A stretch of DNA of 64,000 bases from Sphingomonas sp. Leaf21 (GCF_916858675.1 NZ_CAKASM010000009.1:1-64000), one strand, 5' to 3'. Shown: positions 26,841 to 36,000, counted from the stretch's first letter. The notes: generated by a model not told the origin, from the letters alone. Numbers and translations: made by a program.

Positions 26841-27281
26841 TTACGCCCCGACGCGGCTCGCCTGCTGGTCCAGCACGATCCGCAGCGCGCCTTTCGGGGT
26901 CGTACCGGTGACGATCGCCTGCCCGACAAAGCCCGTCGCGCTATAGCTTCCCGAGCGGACGATGCGCATCGGCGTGCCCTTCTTCTGCGGACAGGCCAGC
27001 GTCTGCGCGTAGCGACCATCGGCGACGGTCTGGCTCTCGATCCGGCACTGCGCCTTGGGGTCGGGTGCGAGCAGCGCCTCGATACCCTGCCCCGCCGCGA
27101 CCTGCTTGCGCTCCGCCTTGCTCTTGCCCCGCGCCATACGGACGAAGAAGCCGGGGACGCCCGGTATGGCGAGGTCGACGACCTTCGACCGCACGTCCCA
27201 CGCGCCCGCCTGTACCGGCGGCGTGACGGTCGCGCCGGGTTGCGCGGCGAAGGCTATGGCAATGGCGAGCAGGCTGATCAT
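26841..27281 (-). CDS. DUF3617-type secreted protein
   Basis: A 146-residue protein with a short signal peptide (MISLLAIAIAFAAQPGA) and the layout of DUF3617 proteins: QAGAWDVRSKVVDL near the start, two cysteines (AQCRIES and LACPQ) likely forming a disulfide, and VRSGSYSATGF. These small periplasmic proteins are common in sphingomonads and have no known function. It converges with the GH5 gene (14-bp gap) and diverges from the GH43 gene. Confidence 0.75.
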   Translation of the reverse strand: MISLLAIAIAFAAQPGATVTPPVQAGAWDVRSKVVDLAIPGVPGFFVRMARGKSKAERKQVAAGQGIEALLAPDPKAQCRIESQTVADGRYAQTLACPQKKGTPMRIVRSGSYSATGFVGQAIVTGTTPKGALRIVLDQQASRVGA

Positions 27282-27420
27282 CACCCGATGGTGAACCTCG
27301 CACGGACACAGCGCAATACGATATGAAGCCCCTTGCGACCGGGCAAATGTCGGACATAATGAACGGGTAATGATGTGACGAGGCGCCGCGGCTGCCATCG
27401 CCGCTACCGGGAGAGTCCGA

Positions 27421-30400
27421 ATGAATGGCGCGCTGCGTCCCCTGAGCATCGTCTGCCTTGCCCTGACGGCGGCGGCCCCGGCCGCCGATCCGGCGACCGA
27501 CGCCGTCGCGCAGGCATTGCGCAACCAGCCCGCCTTCGCTTCCCCGGTTCGCGGAAACCTGACGCTGCCCGACGACGCGTCGACGCTGACCGGGCTCGCT
27601 GACGTGCGAGACCCGGGTCACGCACGGATCAGTTGGCGCTCGTCCGATCCCGCTGTCATTTCCGACGCCGATCGCGGCCGAGGCGCCGATATCGTTCGCA
27701 AGGGGCGCGTCACGCGCGGCCGGGCCGACCGCCGCGTGCGCCTGACCGCCACGGTCGCGATGCCGGGCCATGCGTCCGTATCCGTCCCGATCGACGTGAT
27801 CGTAAAGGCCGCGCCGCCAGCCGCGCATCCGCCCTCCGCCTATATGTTCGTCTATTTCACCGGCAACACGATCGACGGCGAGAAGCTCCGTTTCGCCGTG
27901 TCCGAGGGCAATAACGCGCTGCAATGGAAGAGCCTGAACGACGCCCGGCCGATCCTCGAATCGCACGAGGGCACGCGCGGCCTCCGCGACCCCTTCATCA
28001 TGCGCTCGGCCGAGGGGGATCGCTTCTTCCTGCTCGCCACGGACCTTTCGACGGGTCGAACCGGCTGGGGCGGTTCGACGAGCCGGGGCAGCCGGCATCT
28101 CGAAATCTGGGAATCGACCGACCTGATCCACTGGGGCAAGCAGCGGCATGTCCGCGTGAACCTGCCCGATGCCGGTATGACCTGGGCGCCCGAGGCCACC
28201 TACGACCCGGCGATCGGCGCCTATGTCGTCTATTGGACCTCCACGCTCTACAAGGACGCGGACCACAAGGTCGAGGATGGCGACGGCCCGCAGATCTTGC
28301 GCGCGACGACCCGCGACTTCCGCACCTTCACCACGCCCGAGCCGTGGTTCAAGGCCGACGACGTTCCCGGTGCGGTCAAGGCCAAGGGCATGATCGACGC
28401 GACGGTCATGGCCGACAAGGGCCGATATTACCGCTTCACCAAGGTCAGCGACGCGGCGGGCTGTCCGTCGAGCGACATCCTCGCGCAGACATCCACCAAC
28501 CTCCGCGCCGATGGACGTTCCGGCGCGTGGACGATCATCGATCGCTGCATCGGCCGTCGCGCCGGAACGCCCGAGGTGGAGGGCCCGACGGCCTTCCGCG
28601 CCAATCCCGGCGATACGAGCGGGTTCCGGTATTTCCTGTGGGTCGATGACTATGGCGGCGTCGGATATATCCCGCTCGCCACCCAATCGCTCGCCACCCA
28701 ATCGCCCGATGGCAAGATCGCGTGGTCCTATCCGCGTCGGTTCAACCTGCCAAAGTCCCCGCGCCACGGCACGGTGTTGCCGATCACCGCGGCGGAGCAT
28801 GCCCGTCTGGTGGCCCATTGGAACGCGGTCGCAGCCGACGAGGCCGCCCTTGCCGAACGCTGGGTCGTCGCCCCGGTCCTGGCATCGGGAACGAGGCTGC
28901 CGGTGCCTGCGGGATATGTCGCCACCTGGCGCGCCGATGGCCGAGCCCTGCCCGAAGGAGTCCTGACGAACCCCGATGAGGGCGCACGCCGGACCCGTCT
29001 CGACGGAACGCTGATGCGACCGGATGGCACGACCCTGACCAAGACGTTCAACGTCACGCTGCTGGGCAAGTCCGCCCGCCAGCTCGAGGCCTATGCGCGC
29101 ACTCCCTCGACTGCGCAGGAGGCGAACCAGCCGACCGTCGCGCGGAGCGTCCATCTGTCGCTGACCGGAGCCGATGGACTGATGACCCCGATGAACGACG
29201 ATTACGGCATCGTCTTCGCGCGCGGCACCTATACCGGTGTCGATCGCGTGGCGCTCCGGGGCGTGGCCGATCCGTCCCTCTTCCACTTCGCCGACGGATC
29301 GATCGGCGTCATCGCGAGCCGCGTGAACATGGACGGCGTTCCGGACCCCGCCCCCTCGGCGACGGTCATCTTCCAACGCGATCCGAAATCCGGCGAGTTC
29401 GTCGAGCTCGGCACGCTGGACCTGCAATCCGATCAGGGGATTGGCCAGCCACGTGCCATCTGGGACAGCGCGAACCGCCACTATGTCGTGTCATGGACCG
29501 ACCGCGCAGGCCAGCCGCGCTGGACGACGGTCGCCGACCTCGCCCGGGTGGAATGGCGTGAAACGCCCTATTATCCGGCACATGGTGGACGGCGCGGACG
29601 GATCGCCTCGACCGGCAATGTCGGCGGGGTTCGCACCGGTGTCGTGACGGTCACCGCCCAGGACACGCTGCCGATCGATGCCGCCACCGCGACGGCGCTG
29701 ACCGCGCGCTTCGGCCGCATCGTCAACCGCACCGCGGACGTCGCCCCCCAGGTCATTGCCCGGGGCCGGACCGGCGACCTCGCCAAGGTGCGCGTGACGC
29801 TCGGCTATTCGGACGGCTCCACCGCCACGCGCGCGGTGGATTGGGACGCCGCCGATATGGCACAGCTTTCCACGCCCGGCCTTTACCGGGTTCACGGCAC
29901 CATCCGCCAGCCTCGCTATCCGGCGATCTTCGCCTACAACCGCGCCGATCCCGATATCTATCGCTGGGAGCATGACGGACGGGTCCGCTACCTCTTCACC
30001 GCCACCGACGATACGAACAACGACAATGTCGGCTCGGCCCACCTGCCGCTTCGCATCGCGGACACGATCGAAGGTCTCAGCGACGAACATGGCGGCCGCG
30101 ACCGCGAAGTCGACCTGCTCAATCGACGGACCCGCCGCGACGCCACGGCGGCCGGCCGGGTGATCGCCGGATGCTATTGGGCGCCGGAAATCCACGAGAT
30201 CGGCGGCAAGCTGTCGATCCTATTCGCGCCCTGCTTCAACCCGACCGACGACCGGTCGAACGAAGGCGGGTCATGGTCGACGGTGCAGTCGCATATCATC
30301 CAGCTCCGCGACGGCGGCGACCCCGCCAATCCCGCCGACTGGTCGAAGCCGATGGCGATCGGCAACGCCGACGGCACACTGCTGGGGCGCCCCGAAATGC

Positions 30401-31026
30401 CCGCCAATATCAGCCTCGACATGTCCTATTTCGAGCTGCGCGGTCAGGGCTATTACACATGGTCGCAGCGTTACATTCCGACCTCCGGCGCGATGGGCGA
30501 TCCGTTGACGTGGATCGCCAGGGTCGACCCCGATGACCCCACCCGGCTGTCCGGGCCGGCGTCGCCGATCATCGCCCCGGAGACCTCCGTGGAGGAAAAC
30601 CTGGCCGAGGGCGCGTTCGCGCTCGTCCATGGCGGGCGGGTGACGCTGGTCTATTCCAGTTCGGGGGTCAGCCCGACCTATGTCGTCAACGGCATCTCCG
30701 CGCCGCTCGACAGCGATCCGACGCGTATCGATGCGTGGCGCAAATGGTCGTCGCCGCTCCAGAAAAGCGTGCCGATGCCAGCGGGCGAGCGAGACTATCG
30801 CCGATACGAGCAGGGGCCGGGACATGGCAGCTTCACCAGCGACGAGGATGGCAACCCGCTCTATATCTATCATAGCTGGGGCAATGGCGTCGGCGGTGAC
30901 GGGCGCGACGCACGCGTGCGCCGCGTCCACTGGGCGATGGATGGCCGACCGCTGCTGGAGATGCGCGACGACGAGGAAGTCGCCCCCGGGAACCGTCGCG
31001 TGGCGATGGAGGTCCGCGTTCGCTGA
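27421..31026 (+). CDS. Very large GH43-type secreted glycosidase with two propeller modules
   Basis: A 1201-residue protein. A signal peptide is followed by a bacterial Ig-like segment (RISWRSSDPAVISDADRG...TATVAMPGHASVSVPI, about residues 65-130). The first five-blade propeller runs from about 140 (AYMFVYFTGNTIDGEKL) with LRDPFIM and MTWAPEATYDP. A linker with a second Ig-like piece follows (about 560-830), and a second GH43 propeller begins at about 850 (YNRADPDIYRWEHDG, CYWAPEIHEI, GHGSFT). Arabinan, arabinoxylan or related side chains are plausible substrates. GGGAG precedes ATG 27421. It converges with the Fap-like operon, four bases apart. Confidence 0.85.
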   Translation: MNGALRPLSIVCLALTAAAPAADPATDAVAQALRNQPAFASPVRGNLTLPDDASTLTGLADVRDPGHARISWRSSDPAVISDADRGRGADIVRKGRVTRGRADRRVRLTATVAMPGHASVSVPIDVIVKAAPPAAHPPSAYMFVYFTGNTIDGEKLRFAVSEGNNALQWKSLNDARPILESHEGTRGLRDPFIMRSAEGDRFFLLATDLSTGRTGWGGSTSRGSRHLEIWESTDLIHWGKQRHVRVNLPDAGMTWAPEATYDPAIGAYVVYWTSTLYKDADHKVEDGDGPQILRATTRDFRTFTTPEPWFKADDVPGAVKAKGMIDATVMADKGRYYRFTKVSDAAGCPSSDILAQTSTNLRADGRSGAWTIIDRCIGRRAGTPEVEGPTAFRANPGDTSGFRYFLWVDDYGGVGYIPLATQSLATQSPDGKIAWSYPRRFNLPKSPRHGTVLPITAAEHARLVAHWNAVAADEAALAERWVVAPVLASGTRLPVPAGYVATWRADGRALPEGVLTNPDEGARRTRLDGTLMRPDGTTLTKTFNVTLLGKSARQLEAYARTPSTAQEANQPTVARSVHLSLTGADGLMTPMNDDYGIVFARGTYTGVDRVALRGVADPSLFHFADGSIGVIASRVNMDGVPDPAPSATVIFQRDPKSGEFVELGTLDLQSDQGIGQPRAIWDSANRHYVVSWTDRAGQPRWTTVADLARVEWRETPYYPAHGGRRGRIASTGNVGGVRTGVVTVTAQDTLPIDAATATALTARFGRIVNRTADVAPQVIARGRTGDLAKVRVTLGYSDGSTATRAVDWDAADMAQLSTPGLYRVHGTIRQPRYPAIFAYNRADPDIYRWEHDGRVRYLFTATDDTNNDNVGSAHLPLRIADTIEGLSDEHGGRDREVDLLNRRTRRDATAAGRVIAGCYWAPEIHEIGGKLSILFAPCFNPTDDRSNEGGSWSTVQSHIIQLRDGGDPANPADWSKPMAIGNADGTLLGRPEMPANISLDMSYFELRGQGYYTWSQRYIPTSGAMGDPLTWIARVDPDDPTRLSGPASPIIAPETSVEENLAEGAFALVHGGRVTLVYSSSGVSPTYVVNGISAPLDSDPTRIDAWRKWSSPLQKSVPMPAGERDYRRYEQGPGHGSFTSDEDGNPLYIYHSWGNGVGGDGRDARVRRVHWAMDGRPLLEMRDDEEVAPGNRRVAMEVRVR
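28675..28704 (+). repeat. 15-bp tandem duplication inside the GH43 gene
   Basis: CTCGCCACCCAATCG occurs twice back to back and encodes LATQSLATQS. The copies are identical, so this is a recent in-frame duplication within the first propeller module. Confidence 0.9.
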
Positions 31027-31030
31027 TCCT

Positions 31031-32371
31031 TCAATAGGCGGTGAAGGTGAACGGGATACGCAACGTCGTGCGCACATCCGCCGCGTCGTCGGTCGCGCCG
31101 ACCTCGACATTCCAGTTGATCGTCGTGCTCGGCGACGTGCGATAGCTCACCCCGAGCAACAGGCGGCCGATCTGAAGGTCACGGCTGACGGCCGTCATCG
31201 CGTCGCCCAGTTCCTGCGTCGTCTGGTTGAGCGCCCGCACCCGCGTCCTGGTGCCCATCGCCCAGGTGTGCGCATAGCCGAAGCTGATCGACGTGCGCGG
31301 GTTGAGCGCGATCGCGATGCCTGCGCTGGCGGACGGCTGGCTGCCCGGCGCGACACGCTCGATATAGGCTGCGCCGATCTGGCGGTTGATCGTGCGCGCG
31401 AAATTATAGGTGTAGCCGAGCGTGGCGAACAGCACCGCCGGATCGGTCGGCAGGATCGCGGTCAAATTGGGCGTGACGCCCCAGAATCCCGCCCCCGTCG
31501 CTCCCTTCAGCGCATTGCCGAGCGGATCGCGCGGCACGCTGAACGGATCGGTGCCCGTCGGCGCCACCGCCTGCACGCCCGCGATCAGATATGGCGCGCC
31601 GTTGCGCCCATCGGTGATCTGATAGCGTAGCCCGAAGTCGATATCGCCGATGTTCGCGCCACTGACCGGCCGATCGAGTTGCCCGGCATTGGGCTGGCCG
31701 GGATTGGCGACCGGCGCCAGCACCGACTTGTCCGAGCGATAGACGAAGGGCAGCCGCCCGTTGATCTCGAGGCGGCTGGTCAGCCCCAGTCGCCCGACCG
31801 CGCCGACCGTCAGCACATCCTGTCGGCTTTCGTTGATGTCGAAGACGCCGATCAGTACCGCCTCGGGAATCTGCACGCCCCGGAACACCACCTGATTGCG
31901 GTCGGCGCGCGCATATTCGAAGTTCACTTCCATCGTCGCGCGTCTGGCCTTGGTGATGATGCCGCCCTGTTCGGCCAGCACCGCGACCTGCACCTGACGC
32001 TGGTCGGACGGTGCCTCGCCGACCGTCTGCACCTCTCCCCCCGCCGTCGAGGCGACGGCCGTCGCGGGCGGTGGGACCGGCGGTGGCGAGGCGGGCAACG
32101 GCACCCCGCCCGGCGGCAGCGCGGTCTGCGCCGATTGCGTCGCGGCATCGCCACGCCCGGAAAGCCGCGCCTCCAGTCGATCGATCCGCGCCCGCTGCTC
32201 GTCCAGCGCGCGTTGCTGGCGTTCCAGCTCCTGGCGTTCGGCGGCCAGCGTGCGACGCAGATCCTCATTGCCGCCGTCCACACCCGTCGTCGCGGGCACC
32301 TGTTGCTGGGCCAGCGATGGCGCGGCGATCAGGCCCAGCGAAAGGAGCGCGAAAGAGGCCGATGGTCGCAT
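31031..32371 (-). CDS. FapF-like outer-membrane amyloid-secretion channel
   Basis: A 446-residue outer-membrane protein. After the signal peptide (ending SLAQQ), residues about 35-70 form a heptad-rich coiled coil (DLRRTLAAERQELERQQ, RALDEQRARIDRLEARL). A Pro/Ala linker comes next, and from about 145 a beta-barrel that ends in the aromatic residue of RIPFTFTAY. Coiled coil plus 12-strand-type barrel is the architecture of FapF, the trimeric pore exporting Pseudomonas Fap amyloid, and length also matches. ATG 32371 is preferred over 32392 because AAGGAA lies nine bases upstream. It is the last of five co-directional genes, the position of fapF. Confidence 0.75.
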   Translation of the reverse strand: MRPSASFALLSLGLIAAPSLAQQQVPATTGVDGGNEDLRRTLAAERQELERQQRALDEQRARIDRLEARLSGRGDAATQSAQTALPPGGVPLPASPPPVPPPATAVASTAGGEVQTVGEAPSDQRQVQVAVLAEQGGIITKARRATMEVNFEYARADRNQVVFRGVQIPEAVLIGVFDINESRQDVLTVGAVGRLGLTSRLEINGRLPFVYRSDKSVLAPVANPGQPNAGQLDRPVSGANIGDIDFGLRYQITDGRNGAPYLIAGVQAVAPTGTDPFSVPRDPLGNALKGATGAGFWGVTPNLTAILPTDPAVLFATLGYTYNFARTINRQIGAAYIERVAPGSQPSASAGIAIALNPRTSISFGYAHTWAMGTRTRVRALNQTTQELGDAMTAVSRDLQIGRLLLGVSYRTSPSTTINWNVEVGATDDAADVRTTLRIPFTFTAY

Positions 32372-32397
32372 CGATGATCGTTCCTTCGTCATGGGGT

Positions 32398-33114
32398 TCA
32401 GCGTGATCCGGCGGCTTCGGTGGCGATGCGGTTGACCATCAGGACGCCGTTCATCAGTCCGGCGGGCAGTCCGACCAGGTTGACGTTGACGGTGCTGACG
32501 GTGTCGATGACCCGGTCATTGGCGGTGTTGGACACCACCGCGCCGGTCGCCTGACCGACGAGGTGCCGTATCTCGGTCGTCGGGGTCAGCAACTGCACCT
32601 GGCTGCCGCGATCGTCGCTGGTCAGCCGGATCGTCCCCGAACTCGCCGCGACGGCTGGTCCGTTCGGGGTGACCGGCACCGGCGTCTGGCCCGAGGCGTC
32701 GAGCCAGCCGGTCGTCGGTCCGGACACGATGTTGACGCCCGGCGATCCCGCCCCCGGCGCGGTCACGATGGTCCCGGTCGGCGTGCGCGAGACGGAGACG
32801 GTCGGCCAGTCGGGCTCGCCCGTCCCGACGGTGACGGTGCCGGGCACCTGCGCCTGGCCGGTCGCGCCATTGGTGAAGACGCGCACGCCCGGCGCTTCGC
32901 TGGAGAAGATGGTGTGGAGCGCCAGCACGCCGTCGATGCGCGTCTGGATGTCTATGCCGATCGCGACGTTCAGCCCGTTGGGCAGCATCAGCCCGCCGCG
33001 CATCGTCGCCAATTCGCGATCCGGCACCGGCGCCGCATCGCCGACACGACGTGGATCGTCGGATTCGGGCGCGGCGGTCGCCAGCGCCGCGGCGAACAGG
33101 ATCGCGAGCGGCAT
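32398..33114 (-). CDS. Secreted protein in the FapE position
   Basis: A 238-residue exported protein beginning MPLAILFAAALATAAPES. It has no recognised domain. Two segments look related to the amyloid-like subunits next door: RELATMRGGLMLPNGLNVAIG near the N-terminus, and NTANDRVIDTVSTVNVNLVG then LPAGLMNGVLMVNRI at the C-terminus. The middle is rich in Gly, Thr, Pro and Val. It lies between the C39-like gene and the FapF-like gene (one- and 26-bp gaps), where Pseudomonas operons have fapE, a minor fibre-associated protein. Function is inferred from position. Confidence 0.6.
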   Translation of the reverse strand: MPLAILFAAALATAAPESDDPRRVGDAAPVPDRELATMRGGLMLPNGLNVAIGIDIQTRIDGVLALHTIFSSEAPGVRVFTNGATGQAQVPGTVTVGTGEPDWPTVSVSRTPTGTIVTAPGAGSPGVNIVSGPTTGWLDASGQTPVPVTPNGPAVAASSGTIRLTSDDRGSQVQLLTPTTEIRHLVGQATGAVVSNTANDRVIDTVSTVNVNLVGLPAGLMNGVLMVNRIATEAAGSR

Positions 33115-33115
33115 G

Positions 33116-33826
33116 TCAAAATTCTCCGAGACGGGGGCGGGTCAAGGCGAGTTGCGCGCTTTCCAGCGGGTCGGCTGGCAGGAAGGGCCGACCACGCGGC
33201 GCGCGCGCCAGGTCGGCGGGCATGTTGAAATGCGATCGCCCCACCGCATCACGACCGCTGATGATGAAGAAGACGCCGTTCCACTGCCTGGCGAAGCGCC
33301 CGATCGTCTCGCGCCGCAGGCCGAGCGACGGGTCGCCGAGAAGAAGCGTATCGTCATCGATCCCCTTGACGACGACGAAGTGGCGATAGCCTTCGAAGTC
33401 GATCAGCGCGATGCCGGGAATGCGCGCCTTGGCGATCTGCTCGATGCTGACCTTGAAGCCGTCCGCCGCGATCCCCCGCGCCGCCAGATAGCGCTTCATG
33501 TCGAGCAGCGAAAAGCCGAGCCGCCGGATCTGAGCCCGGTCGCCATCGCGGAACATGCCCAGAAAGACGCTCTGTTCGTTCTGCGGATCGGCATAATGGA
33601 AGCGAAGCAGCGTCGCGAGTGCGGCCGAACCGCAACTGAAGTCGTATTGCTGGCGCACCACGGTTTCGAAGCGACGGCCGATCAGGCTGGTGACGGGCGT
33701 TCCGAAATTGAGCGTCGAGGAGAAATTGACGCTGTTCCCGCCCTCGGGCAGCGGCATCGCCGTGCAACCCGCGAGCGTCAGCATCCCCCCGAACCCGATC
33801 AGCCGCGCTCGCGCCGCCCGCCCCAT
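33116..33826 (-). CDS. FapD-like C39-family peptidase lipoprotein
   Basis: A 236-residue protein with a lipobox (LTLAGC, Cys21) and a complete C39 papain-like active site: oxyanion Gln in RQQYDFSCGSAA, nucleophile Cys65, His149 in FEGYRHFVVVKGID, and Asp165 in LLLGDPSLGL. C39 domains process double-glycine leaders in ABC exporters, but a stand-alone periplasmic C39 protein encoded between amyloid genes and a pore gene is the hallmark of FapD, which is needed for Fap fibre secretion. It begins two bases after the small subunit gene. Lipidation would place it at a membrane on the periplasmic side. Confidence 0.8.
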   Translation of the reverse strand: MGRAARARLIGFGGMLTLAGCTAMPLPEGGNSVNFSSTLNFGTPVTSLIGRRFETVVRQQYDFSCGSAALATLLRFHYADPQNEQSVFLGMFRDGDRAQIRRLGFSLLDMKRYLAARGIAADGFKVSIEQIAKARIPGIALIDFEGYRHFVVVKGIDDDTLLLGDPSLGLRRETIGRFARQWNGVFFIISGRDAVGRSHFNMPADLARAPRGRPFLPADPLESAQLALTRPRLGEF

Positions 33827-33828
33827 GG

Positions 33829-34191
33829 CTATTGGTTGATCGCGACGTTGACGTTCAGCGACGAGTTGATGGAAACATTGTTTCCGGTATTCGCGCTGAG
33901 CAGCGACAGGCCGTTCAGGCCCTGAAAGCTATTCTGGTCGAAGCTGATCGTGCCCGTCTCCGAATGACCGCTGACGCTGTTGCCGCTGACCGTGCTGCTG
34001 TTCTGGGCACGGATCACTTGGGACAGGTCCGACTGGCCGGTGACCGTTCCGAGCAGTGCGTTGTCGACCGGCGCGGCGCTGCCAAATGGTGACGCCTGGG
34101 GTTCGGCCGTGGTCGTCGGGGCGGTCTGGGCCGTTGCCGCCGCGGGGATCGCGACCGTCAACAGCGTCGCACCCAGGAAGAGAATACGCAT
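33829..34191 (-). CDS. Small secreted amyloid-subunit-like protein (FapB/C-type)
   Basis: A 120-residue protein with a signal peptide (MRILFLGATLLTVAIPAAATAQ) and a mature part rich in Ser, Asn, Gly and Thr and free of Cys. The C-terminus reads FQGLNGLSLLSANTGNNVS and then INSSLNVNVAI. This is the same pattern as the end of the 578-residue repeat protein encoded next door (FQxLxGLxxLxxNTG...NSxxNVxV). GGGAG lies eight bases before ATG 34191. It is probably a minor fibre component or nucleator, like FapB. No biochemical role is proven by sequence. Confidence 0.65.
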   Translation of the reverse strand: MRILFLGATLLTVAIPAAATAQTAPTTTAEPQASPFGSAAPVDNALLGTVTGQSDLSQVIRAQNSSTVSGNSVSGHSETGTISFDQNSFQGLNGLSLLSANTGNNVSINSSLNVNVAINQ

Positions 34192-34263
34192 GTGTCGTGC
34201 TCCCGACCGATCGCAGAGAGACGGGAGGGCGGCGTTGCCACCGCCCTCCCCACCCACTGCCTG

Positions 34264-36000
34264 TTATTGACCACCACCGAGGTTGATCGCCCCGGCCGAA
34301 ACGCTGACGTTCACCGCCGAATTCTGCGATGCGCCGACGCCGGTGTTCATGTTGAGCGACTGTAGTCCCGCCAGGTTCTGGAACGCCCCGTCGCCGGTCG
34401 TCAGGCTGTTGTCGACCGAGGCCGTCGCGCCGCCGGGGGTCTGGCCATAGTCGACCCGAACGCCGGTGACATAGCTGGCCAGGGTCGCCGACGACACGAC
34501 CGCGCTCGCGCCGAAGACGTTGGACGTCGAGGCTGCGCCGGTTCCGGCGGTCGCATAGCCGGTGCTGCGCGACGAGCTGTCGGCATAGCTCGCATCGCCA
34601 TTGGTCGCGACCGATCCGCTGCCCGAGTTCCGGGCCGTGTTGCGGCGGTCGGAATTGTCGTTGGTCGACTGGTTGCGATTGTCGATCGCGTCGCCGTTGT
34701 TCGCCGCCACCTGCGCGCCGCTGGCCGAGCTGGTCTGCGAATTGTCGGTCGTCGACTGGTTACGGCTGTCGGTTGCATTGCCGTTGTTCGCCGCCACCTG
34801 CGCGCCACTGGCCGAGCTGACCTGCGAATTGTCGGTCATCGACTGATTGCGGCTGTCGCTGGCCGAACCGCTACCGTTATTGGCGACCTGCGCGCCCGAG
34901 GCACTGGACGTGGACGTATGCGTCGTGGTCGACTGGTTGCGGCTGTCGCTCGCCATGCTGCCACCGCTCGCCGCCACCTGCGCGCCGCTCGCCGAATTGT
35001 CGGTGTTCGTCGTCGTCATGCGCGAGTTGTTCGACTGGTCGCGGCTGTCGGTCGCCGATCCGCCGCCGTTATTGGCGACCTGCGCACCCGAGGCCGATGT
35101 GGTGCTCGTGTTCGTCGAGCGATTGGCATTGTCGGTATTCACCGTCGAGCGATCGGCATGATCGTTATAGGTGTAGGACCGATCCGCATTGTCGGTGTTG
35201 GTCACCGACTGGTTACGGCTGTCGGAGGCCGAGCCGCCATTGTTCGCGGCGACCTGCGCGCCGCTGGCCGACGAGTTGGTGGTGTTGACCGAGCGGTTCG
35301 AATTGTCGGTCATGGAGCGGTCGGCATTGTCGGTGCTGGTCACCGACTGGTTACGGCTGTCAGTCGCGGTGCTGCCGTTATTGGCCGCCACCTGTGCGCC
35401 CGAAGCGCCGCTGCTGTCCGTCGTCGTGTGCGAATTGTTGGAATTGTCGGTCATCGACCGGTTCGAGGAATCCGTCCAGGTCGAGCTGGCCGTATTGTTG
35501 CTGTCGTTCGTGGAATTGTTCGTCCGCGAATTGTTCGAATTGTCCGTCATCGACCGGTTCGACGAGTCGGTCCAGGCCGTGCTGGCCGTGTTGTTGCTGT
35601 CGTTCGTCGAATTGTTGGTGCGCGAATTGTTCGAGTTGTCCGTCGTCGAGCGGTTCGCATTGTCGGTCCATGAGCGATCCGACGAGTCGGTCCAGGTCGT
35701 GGTCGCCGTATTGCCGCTGTCGTTGGTCGACGCGTTCGTGCGCGTGTAGTTCGAATTGTCGGTGGTCGAACGGTTCGTATTGTCCGTCCATGCCTGCGAG
35801 TTCGAAGAGGTGTTGTTGCTGTTGTTGGTCGAATTGTTGGTGTTGTCGGTATTATAGGCGCTGCTCGCCACATCATTGCCTGCCGCATTGCCGGTGTTGG
35901 TCGCCGTGTAGCTCTGGGCGGGGTCGGTGGTCTGGGCGCCCACGGGCACGGTCCAGGCCAATACCGGAATGGAAGCGGCGATCAGAAGACTCGATTTCAT
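34264..36000 (-). CDS. Asn/Ser/Thr-rich repeat protein, candidate major amyloid subunit
   Basis: A 578-residue exported protein (signal peptide ending VPVGAQ) without cysteine. Residues 71-195 hold four units of about 36-38 residues of the type WTDSSNRSMTDNSNNSRTNN. Residues 197-450 hold seven units built on SASGAQVAANNG followed by xDSRNQS. The C-terminal 100 residues are less repetitive and end with AFQNLAGLQSLNMNTG and NSAVNVSVSAG, resembling FapB/FapC motifs. Low hydrophobicity and Asn-rich imperfect repeats suit an amyloid or an extended surface fibre. AAGGGG lies eight bases before ATG 36000. It heads the operon and would be exported through the FapF-like pore. Confidence 0.75.
   Translation of the reverse strand: MKSSLLIAASIPVLAWTVPVGAQTTDPAQSYTATNTGNAAGNDVASSAYNTDNTNNSTNNSNNTSSNSQAWTDNTNRSTTDNSNYTRTNASTNDSGNTATTTWTDSSDRSWTDNANRSTTDNSNNSRTNNSTNDSNNTASTAWTDSSNRSMTDNSNNSRTNNSTNDSNNTASSTWTDSSNRSMTDNSNNSHTTTDSSGASGAQVAANNGSTATDSRNQSVTSTDNADRSMTDNSNRSVNTTNSSASGAQVAANNGGSASDSRNQSVTNTDNADRSYTYNDHADRSTVNTDNANRSTNTSTTSASGAQVANNGGGSATDSRDQSNNSRMTTTNTDNSASGAQVAASGGSMASDSRNQSTTTHTSTSSASGAQVANNGSGSASDSRNQSMTDNSQVSSASGAQVAANNGNATDSRNQSTTDNSQTSSASGAQVAANNGDAIDNRNQSTNDNSDRRNTARNSGSGSVATNGDASYADSSSRSTGYATAGTGAASTSNVFGASAVVSSATLASYVTGVRVDYGQTPGGATASVDNSLTTGDGAFQNLAGLQSLNMNTGVGASQNSAVNVSVSAGAINLGGGQ
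34651..35412 (-). repeat. Seven-copy coding repeat (GAQVAxNNG...DSRNQS)
   Basis: Seven imperfect units encode ASGAQVA followed by a Gly/Asn turn and DSRNQS or a close variant. Spacing is irregular, about 30-55 residues, because linkers (TDNADRS, TNTDN) vary. The last three units are the most alike. DNA similarity between units is high, so the array is open to slipped-strand or recombinational copy changes. Confidence 0.85.
35416..35790 (-). repeat. Four-copy coding repeat (WTDxxxRSxTDNSN...)
   Basis: Four units of about 36-38 codons, each containing W-T-D, R-S, T-D-N-S-N and an S-T-N-D-S-x-N-T stretch. Units 2-4 are nearly identical at DNA level. It precedes the second, different array in the same protein. 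Confidence 0.85.

Noticed and set aside
26941..29481. An 846-codon open frame on the minus strand
   Set aside because: It runs antisense to the GH43 gene and through the DUF3617 gene in the wrong frame; composition is Gly/Arg/Asp-rich without domains.
34651..35790. Regular repeats that could be taken for a CRISPR array
   Set aside because: Units are imperfect, of variable spacing, and lie entirely within one long open frame with a signal peptide; they are coding repeats.
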